64,000 nucleotides of DNA from Priapulus caudatus (lineage: Eukaryota; Priapulida; Priapulimorpha; Priapulimorphida; Priapulidae): the NCBI RefSeq assembly GCF_000485595.1, contig NW_014577097.1, positions 838,396 to 902,395 of the forward strand, read 5' to 3'. Numbering within the stretch: position 1 is the stretch's first letter; every line of letters begins with the position of its first letter. A program made the translations under genes and the position numbers. The notes beneath the pieces are model-generated. The model did not search any database. It had not been told where the DNA came from and saw nothing but the letters and a program-made list of their open reading frames with translations. This document shows, in pieces, positions 57,381 through 64,000 of the stretch.

Positions 57381-58468
57381 CTTTAACATCTTCATCCCTG
57401 TGTCCTTCAATGCGCGGAAATTGAACACGTACTGTTCAACCACTGCACCCAATTGCAACTTGCACCAGTTCTTCCTCTCCTCATCTGTCCAAGAGTCAGG
57501 TGGCTTGTTTCTGGTTGGGCTGTCATTTACACTCCATCCCAAAATGGTCCAAAAGGGCTTCAGCAATGTATGCGTCTACAAACGTGACAAAGCAATCTTT
57601 GTCTCCTTCGTAATGCTCCTTGATATTCTCCCCAACATGAAATCTCAGCATCCTACTGGCTTCACACTTCATGGTTCCCAAGTCTTGTGCTCCACAACTG
57701 CTGTACAGAGTCTTGAATACCAGCATTAAAAAGTTCATTAGCATGTGGAAAAGTTCAAAGGTAATTGGGTGCAGATGTGAAAAGCAGTCTTTCTCACATT
57801 GTGCTCCAGCTCGAAGTCTTTTTGCACCCGAAAACCTCTCTCTGGTCAACTGATCTCCCCCAATGTGGACTGTCTGGCCAGGTTGTAATGGCACCCCAGC
57901 ATACATGTAAGCATCAATGATTGATGCTTCATAACTGTCCAGGATTTTTACCACATCTTCGTACTTTTGTTCATTACAGTGCAGTACGGGCAATGGAATT
58001 ACCTTGTTGGTGGAACACAACAATTTAGAATGCTGACCAACTATTTTCTTTTGCAGTCCGTCATTGAGAAATGCTAATGCTGGAATATGCTTTGCAGCCA
58101 CACGTGAGATCAAAACCAAGTAGTCACTCTTGAGGTGTTCCCAGTCATCTCTACTGGGTGTGAAGGCATCTACTGACACATCTCTGTAATCGGCCTGTGG
58201 TCTCGCAGCAGACACATCATCAAATGACACATTCTGGACAATGACAGCCGATCCAAATGCATGATGCATACAGCCCTAGCTGATTGTCCTGTCTCTGGTC
58301 ATGCACATCTGTTGTCCAATTAATGTTATCACCAACAAGTCTGAACCTCTTCTCTGCTTAGATAATTGCTGACAGTTCACCAGAAAAATGTTCAGCAAAA
58401 TTATCTAGAAGCTGGATGCTCTGTTTATGACTGAGACATATCCCAAGAGGTTGTAGCCGGTCAAACAC
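57381..58468 (-). pseudogene. DUF6589 gene, exon 2 with core domain
   Basis: Acceptor TTTGTCATTCAG. Core DUF6589 motifs: LVGDNINW, IGGDQLTRERFSGAKRLR, LHPITFELFHMLMNFL and GTMKCEASRMLRF. A TAA interrupts SAII|AEKRF near 58,360; one-base shifts occur near 58,270 and 57,540 (DHFGM to SVNDSPTRNKPPDSW). Confidence 0.75.
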
Positions 58469-59262
58469 CTGAATGACAAAAACGAAGAGAAATTTTCATT
58501 GTATACAACTGCAAATGTACGTGTAGTATATATATGTAAATGCGAAAGCATATGTAGTAAAATTTTACAGGGGTTTCAACTGTATATAAAATCAAATATG
58601 AATCAGCTTTATAAAATCATAAAATGACATTTTCACTTTTTTTCTATCTACTATTTGTTTTCAAAATAGACCTTTTAAAATTATACTTTGTACATGTCAG
58701 AACTATCTCAACCAAACATTGGAAAACATAACATCAGATTTTTCAGATTTATATCAACTGTAGGAGCAAGCTGTTGGCGAAAAAATGGATACTTGCACAT
58801 GCCAATAACAGTACTTGGGAATGATGTCCATGTCCATAATAAAGCACACTTGGTGTATACAGGTTGATGCAGTAATATACATGTATTCCAGATTGTACAT
58901 GCATACACGTATTATATGAGATATACATGTATCAGCTTAGAAGGTAGAATTCATAAAGAAATAAATGTTCTAGTTAAAAAAGTGGATAATATTGCAAGAT
59001 TTATTTTTTTTAAATGCACTTTGTACATGGACAAAATTCCCAGCAACATCTTACCAAAACATAAATCAACTGAACAGTGGTTGTTGTTAGTGGAACGTGG
59101 AAAACAGCTTCAAAAAGAACATTCTTGAACCTGTAAAAAAACAGTATACATGTCATACATGTAGTTCACAATTCAAGATAAAACTGCACGTTGTGACACG
59201 ATTACATTATGTATATAAATGGAGAAAGTGTACACACATCTTCAGACATATGATCATACATA

Positions 59263-59271
59263 CACACGCCA

Positions 59272-59315
<44 letters not shown>

Positions 59316-59325
59316 CGTATCATAG
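59263..59325. repeat. (CGCA)n/(CA)n microsatellite
   Basis: CACGCACGCA repeats followed by CACACA. In intron 1 of the DUF6589 gene. Confidence 0.9.
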
Positions 59326-59488
59326 ACCATGTACCGTGATACAGAGGCATATGATATCGTATTGTACAGTACTTGCATCATCACAACCCTATTGTAAACA
59401 ACAAATAACAAAATAAATACTGCTAGTGTACATGCAGAAAGGTCAAACAATTTGAATTGCAATACTACTGTGTAGTACAAGTATGGAC

Positions 59489-60570
59489 CTTCTGGTCACA
59501 TATGTTGTCCATCAGAAGCATGTTGACAACACGCTGAACTCTGATGAGTTCTCAAAACCGCCCCTGTGCCAGAATTGCATACACAAGCCCAAGTTGCGGA
59601 ACGATATTCTGTACTTGGGTTGCTCTTGCTTCGCTCGACTTCAGCGCACTCCCAACAGGCAGTAGCATGGCAAGACATACTTGCAAAAAAGGGGAAATTT
59701 GTCCATTTCCTCCTTAAGGACATCCTCCCAAGCAAAGGATTTCAAGGATACTAATCTTTCTTCATAAGATAACTCACGAACCCATGCTTTCTGTTCTTCA
59801 GACTATCAAACTGGGAACTGAGTTCTTGAAGAAGTCCACCAATTATGGCATCCCTTGTAGATTTTATAGTTAAGAGCACCTTTACAAACTCCTGTTTTGA
59901 GACATAGAGTGATTGCACAATTTTCCTGACTTCACCCTCTGACAATTTATTGTCTAATGTTGACAATGTCAAGTGATTCTGGATTTCAAGTAGTTTGTGG
60001 GTAGTTTCACGTATGTGAACCGCACCATCACATACACGGTTGGATTTTCTTCTTACATGGTGTACTCGAATACAAATGGTCGGCTAATGTGCTACTCGTT
60101 TCACCTGGCTTCACATGTTTTGCTGGTTTGGAAGGAGTTTTGAACTCTCGTACACTCGCGATCGTTTGTGGGGCTATTGGAGTTGAAAATTTGGGGATTA
60201 ATCGGGACTGCTCTAAAAAATGATAGATCCTGGGAATTAAAACTTGCCTCGGGCTTTTCATCCAATGCACAATGTACACTCGCGTCAGAATCATCCAGAT
60301 GCCTCGATTTTGCAGACCTGGCACAGTTTTTGTCATCTGTCACCGATATTGCCTGTAGTGGTGAGTTCACACAGCGTTTACTAGACAAACAACTGTACGA
60401 CTGCTGACACTGGTACTTGAAATCGGCGACACGCTTGTCGAGATCCAACAGTCTATGCTCACATTTTCTACAAATGCAACCTTCAATAACTGTGAACTCA
60501 GACCTGTGCAAACAAGGCAATTTTTCAGATTTAATTTACGAGTAGCATCTAACGACGAGGCATCACTCAT
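59489..60570 (-). pseudogene. DUF6589 gene, exon 1
   Basis: ATG at 60,570-60,568 (MSDASSLDATRKLNLKNCLV). Compared with the duplicate at 51,033-51,485, about 25 residues between the two Cys pairs are deleted, shifting the frame. Later parts: KTPSKPAKHVKPGETSSTLA, KLSEGEVRKIVQSLYVSKQE, SLKSFAWEDVLKEEMDKFPL and VPQLGLVYAILAQGRF then TGA. Donor CAGAAG|GTCCAT is non-optimal but phase-correct. Confidence 0.65.
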
Positions 60571-61019
60571 GTTTCGCCATTGCCAGCTTAAAAGCAGTGA
60601 CCCGGATGTTCCTAATTGCCCGGATGAAAGTCGGTCACTCGGGTGGCCGAATAAATTAATTGGTGTTCGCCTGTCCCTATATCGAGCGTGTGAGAAGGGA
60701 TGGGTACCAGTCAAGAGTAACCCCTGAGCTAGCATAGATCCGCACAGCCAGAACTATTTGGATTATTGAAATGTACGATCTGTACTGCTGGCTCATGATT
60801 TTAGTTATTGGCGAAGTGGTTTTGAACTGTTCAGCACTGAAGGCATTATAAACACACAAAACAGGGGGAATATATAATGCGCTTCTAGTAAAATGTCACT
60901 CGTATTTTATTCCTTTATGCTAAATTTCACGTGCGTCTAAACAGAAGAATTGCTCCGACTTGTGATTGGAGGATAAAAATTGAATTTCGCACGTTTCGTT
61001 TTCATTTTGGCATTTAGCC

Positions 61020-61390
61020 TATGACTCGAGTATGAGCAATACCGCGCGTACATATTTTCTAATTAATTAAGATAATTGCCCTTCAATAAACTCAAGACTC
61101 ACAGGGATTATAGCTAAGACATGTGTCTATAACAGCTAGAATTTATAGCAATGTAACTCAAATCATTCGCGCCATATGATAGTTATAGTTCATTTTCCTA
61201 CCGGCCATAGCCGCACGTAGCCTTATTAGCCCATGAGAGATACCGAGCGCGTGCATATTTCCTAATTGATTAGACTAATCACGCTTCAATAGACTCAATA
61301 TTTACTGAGATTAAGACTAAGAGATGTTTCTATAATAGCTAGAATTGATAAAATTGTAACTCATATCGTTCGCGCCATATGATAGTTACC
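61020..61390. repeat. ~200-bp satellite, two units, inverted relative to 22,578
   Basis: Units beginning near 61,037 and 61,238 share CGCGTACATATTT..TAATTAATTA..CTCAA..ACTCAAATCATTCGCG blocks. Reverse complement of the satellite at 22,578-23,040. Confidence 0.7.
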
Positions 61391-61404
61391 TACTAAGTTA
61401 AGCT

Positions 61405-61520
61405 GATAGGGTCTATGTCCCCCAGGGTACTGCCGGAACGTACCCTGGGTACGGTCCGGTATACCGGAACGTACCCTGGTAACTATCTAACATGCCGGAC
61501 CATACCTCGCCTACTCCAAA
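61405..61520. mobile_element. Arm of the foldback MITE family of 40,055
   Basis: CAGGGTACTGCCGGAACGTA and the CGGTATACCGGA palindrome match 40,054-40,274. The second arm is missing or diverged. Confidence 0.65.
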
Positions 61521-62167
61521 CCGTACCCTGACTTTCAGCCGATGTCGTAATACATACCGCTTGTCGGCAGGAAACGCGCCGCTTTATGCTCCCTTTCCTT
61601 GTTTCCGGTCCGTTCCCGCAAAATATTCGTAACCCTTACCCTGTTACGTTTCACCTCCCGACCCTTTCTACAGGTGTCAGCGAGTCTATACGTTTCCAAC
61701 CCATTAAGATAATCATACAAATTTTCCTGTTCCACCATAACACTTAGATCCATCTTTCAAAAATCTCGCGCGAAAATGCGCGAAAATGTCGTAAACATTG
61801 CGAAAGGAAAACGCATTCCCGAGGCGTGTTCAGGAGAGCGAACGCTCGCGAGCGCGCGTACAAACTCCAAAGGCTGTTCGTGCAGCGCGCGAGTTGTTTA
61901 CATGATGGCGACGGGCAATCTGGCGAATGGGAATCTAACATTTCTGACTTCAATTTGCAATCTATTTCAACTTCATTTCATTTTTCATTCATTCATTTAC
62001 TTCTTAATTCAATTCGTATCAATTTCTTCTGCTAATGAGGTACTTTGGAACTAAAAAACCAGGTGGCGCTGCGACGCAACCAAGTTCTTCAAGCAAAATC
62101 CCAGTGTACTTCAACTCTGTTTGTTGTTTCATTTGATTTTACGTGGATTATACGCATCGTTTTCAAA

Positions 62168-63065
62168 ATGCCAAAGAAGAAATACGAAGAACTGAGTTTA
62201 AACGATCTAAAGACAGAACTTAGAGCCCGAAAAAAGAAAGTATCAGGACGAAAAGGGGAATTAGTAGCAAGGTAAACAAGAAACTGTGAGCGTAGACTGG
62301 TCGAGTTCCACACGCTACACTAACGTCAGTGTAGCGAAGGATACTTGCCGGAGTGAAGGTGGCGAACGGGTACCAGTCTACTGTGAGCGATTCTTGAGAT
62401 CTGTGGTGACTTGTCAGACCGTTGGAAAATGCATTTTAACAAGTAATGAGCTTATTTTAGCAATAATAAATGCATAATAAGTTTGCATTGATAGTTATTG
62501 GAGTATACCTTTAATACATAACCTAAATCTAATGATTGACAGTACCAGTCTTGTCTTACAAACTTGTACGTCTTGTCTGCCTCGGTTAGATACGGTTAGA
62601 TACTCAGTCATACTACTATTACCAGGAGTAAGATAATATACTAATACTATTACTAGATATACATGATAATGATATAGGTAGTAGGCCTATTCTAATTCTA
62701 TTACCTGATTACTATGACTATGACAATATTAAGGCAGTAGCATCATACATTACACTTTATTTCATTATATTGTATCACCTTTCACTTTATTTCAAGTGAT
62801 ATATGTAATTACAATTTGTTTGCGGGGGTGCAGGGGTGTAGGTCATTTCCTTTCAAATTGTTTCTGTTTCTTGTATTAGCTTTGTTTTGCAAAACAGTAA
62901 AAAAAGTTGCAATATTTCTCTCCCAGGCTGGAATTTTTAGATGCTACAGACCAAATAGACCCGGTTGATGCTGAGTTTTTGATGGACATTCCGGAGACAT
63001 CTCAGTTCAAAGATCTCCATGGCGGAATGGTCGATTCGTTCAAATTTCGTAGCGTTGATGTATAA
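62168..63065 (+). CDS. Small SAP-domain protein, two exons
   Basis: Exon 1 62,168-62,271 (MPKKKYEELSLNDLKTELRA, SGRKGELVA) ends AG|GTAAAC; exon 2 62,927-63,065 starts after TTCTCTCCCAG and restores the Arg codon (AG|G), giving RLEFLDATDQIDPVDAEFLM and stop TAA at 63,063. The L-x-x-L-K-x-E-L-x-x-R...SG-x-K-x-E-L pattern is a SAP motif, a short DNA-binding helix pair. About 80 residues. The final ten codons (SFKFRSVDV region) lie in sequence shared with the MITE at 21,490, so the original gene was probably longer and is truncated by that insertion. Confidence 0.6.
62296..62382. mobile_element. Small inverted-repeat element, relative of 38,031
   Basis: TAGACTGGT at the left and GGGTACCAGTCTA at the right, sharing the core GCTACACTAACGTC with 38,031-38,098. 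It lies in the SAP gene intron. Confidence 0.6.
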
Positions 63066-63163
63066 TTAATTATAACAATTTAAATTTTATCTGGTAACAA
63101 GTACGTGTGGGTATAGACGATTTGTTATACAGTAAGTACAGTTGTATGCAGTAAAATCCTAGA
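63034..63163 (+). mobile_element. Right-half fragment of the TTAA MITE
   Basis: Similar to 21,491-21,605 (GTTCAAATTTCGTAGCGTTG; CGATTTGTTATACAGTAAGT). It lacks both ends, and breaks off at TCCTAG. Confidence 0.7.
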
Positions 63164-63169
63164 CGATCT

Positions 63170-63900
63170 GCAGCCCGGATATCCGCGCGAAGCGCGAACA
63201 GCGCCACCTCGTGGCGCCTTTTCATCAAATCGCTGCTTTCTGTATTTAGAACAATTTCGCACGGTTATGTCAAATCGGCGCGTAATCGGTCAATTGAGGA
63301 GTTGTGGCGCTTGGCAGAAGCCTTTCGGCTATGCACGTAGGGCGAAATAAATGCAAATGCTCGTCATTGGTAAGTTGTTGGTTGCGCGTTACGTTTCGTG
63401 TAGAAAAGCGCTTTTGAATGTCTCCATTAACGCCCTTAAGTTATTCTCGTACATATGGCGTCCCATAGATGGCGCGACGAGGCTCTCTTCGATGGATTTA
63501 TGCAGAGAATTTCCGCACAACAAGCAATCGGCGATTCGGCTTAAAGACTGCCCCGCGGTGCACACTTTTCACACGCTTGCCTAACTACATAACTTGAGTG
63601 TAGCCAAAGATACTTGGCCGAGTTAACGTCCGTACCGAGTCTATGTCAAATCGTGACGTCCCAGTGTAATTCTTCGTAGGCCATCTTAGGACATCCGCAG
63701 GGCTCAGTGATTGATGGTTGTTACATGCTGAGAATTTCCACTAGACGTTATGTGGAAAAGCACCAGCCGTATGTCTGCTATAACCCCCCATGCTGTTGAT
63801 GTTTGGATCATGACGTCATACTACAACAATGTATAATATAGCATAGACATCTCTTCTTTCCAATTCATACATACCCCATCGATGTTTCATCATCGATATA
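63170..63900. other. Non-coding stretch, probable upstream region
   Basis: No gene recognised. GC-rich at its start (CGCGCGAAGCGCG; CCACCTCGTGG) and moderately AT-rich later. It may hold a promoter for the exon at 63,902. Confidence 0.35.
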
Positions 63901-63901
63901 G

Positions 63902-63980
63902 ATGGCAGCCGTTGTAGTGCGTGCAAGTCTAAGGTTGTTCCATGTGAGGAGTCCAAAGGACGAAAGATTTCTTTTCATAG
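63902..63980 (+). CDS. Probable first coding exon, gene runs off window
   Basis: ATG at 63,902, 26 codons plus one base (MAAVVVRASLRLFHVRSPKD..), then a good donor AG|GTGAGCG. The Ala/Val/Arg-rich, acid-free start resembles a mitochondrial targeting peptide. No family can be named from so short a piece. Confidence 0.45.
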
Positions 63981-64000
63981 GTGAGCGAACGTTGCAATAG

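Larger units (their letters stand above)
51820..60570 (-). pseudogene. DUF6589-family gene, decayed, three exons
   Basis: Exon 1 59,489-60,570, exon 2 57,381-58,468, exon 3 55,847-55,977 plus 51,820-52,483. Domains in order: N-terminal Cys2..Cys2 zinc-finger-like region (CLVC..CICRKC), Ser/Lys linker, helical region, then the DUF6589 domain with LVGDNINWTTDVHD, GGDQLTRERFSGAKRLR and FELFHMLMNFL, and a C-terminus ending FATEIGT. Exons 1 and 2 join in phase 0 (GACCAGAAG|GTGTTTGACC). Lesions: deletion and shift in the zinc finger, shift near 59,755, TGA near 59,555, TAA near 58,360, shifts near 58,270 and 57,540, and a 3.36-kb transposon in exon 3. DUF6589 has no known function. An intact relative may exist elsewhere. 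Confidence 0.75.

Overview
This window is animal genomic DNA with spliced genes, very dense in transposons and simple repeats. It is most likely from a marine invertebrate. The evidence is GT-AG introns, MITEs, two Ty3/gypsy LTR elements, and gene families I associate with marine invertebrates (G2E3-like HECT ligases, DUF6589 proteins, RecQ-like helicases). I cannot name the species. Long insertion-rich stretches and four runs of N suggest an assembly patched with raw long reads.

Layout. 1-2,970: repeats and short palindromes, no gene seen. About 2,970-8,967 and 10,495-18,265: two noisy direct copies of the same non-coding, microsatellite-rich stretch; the second also carries a ~2.5 kb microsatellite region with a hAT-like MITE. 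8,969-10,001 and 18,480-19,661: two separated pieces of a second HECT-gene copy in opposite orientation. 19,662-23,351: MITEs and a ~190-bp satellite. 23,986-33,589, minus strand: the best gene here, a G2E3-like HECT ubiquitin-ligase gene whose eight exons join in phase, ending in the first part of the HECT domain near an assembly gap. A displaced Ty3/gypsy fragment lies in its fifth intron; the 3' end of that element is at 36,773-37,632, beyond the gene. Between them, 35,650-36,645 is a tandem array built on a 19-bp palindrome.

37,640-42,100: several MITEs and a 1.37-kb hAT element with a perfect 8-bp target duplication. 42,242-47,052: a second Ty3/gypsy element, minus strand, complete in structure (LTRs, primer site, 5-bp target duplication) but broken in its reading frames. 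47,248-49,025: a RecQ-like helicase pseudogene, internally deleted and split by a TTAA-flanked MITE. 51,820-60,570, minus strand: a decayed three-exon DUF6589 gene. Its third exon is split by a 3.36-kb DNA element with ~300-bp terminal inverted repeats. That element carries a broken gene whose C-terminal half resembles a FEN1/XPG-type nuclease; it is the most unusual mobile element in the window. 62,168-63,065: a small SAP-domain gene whose last codons come from a MITE. 63,902-63,980: a probable first exon of a gene running off the window.

The genes do not form a pathway; what links them is repeated mobile-element insertion. The HECT and SAP genes are the only ones read without a frame break. 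All retroelement, RecQ, DUF6589 and FEN1-like reading frames are broken by stops or shifts, some of which may be assembly error.
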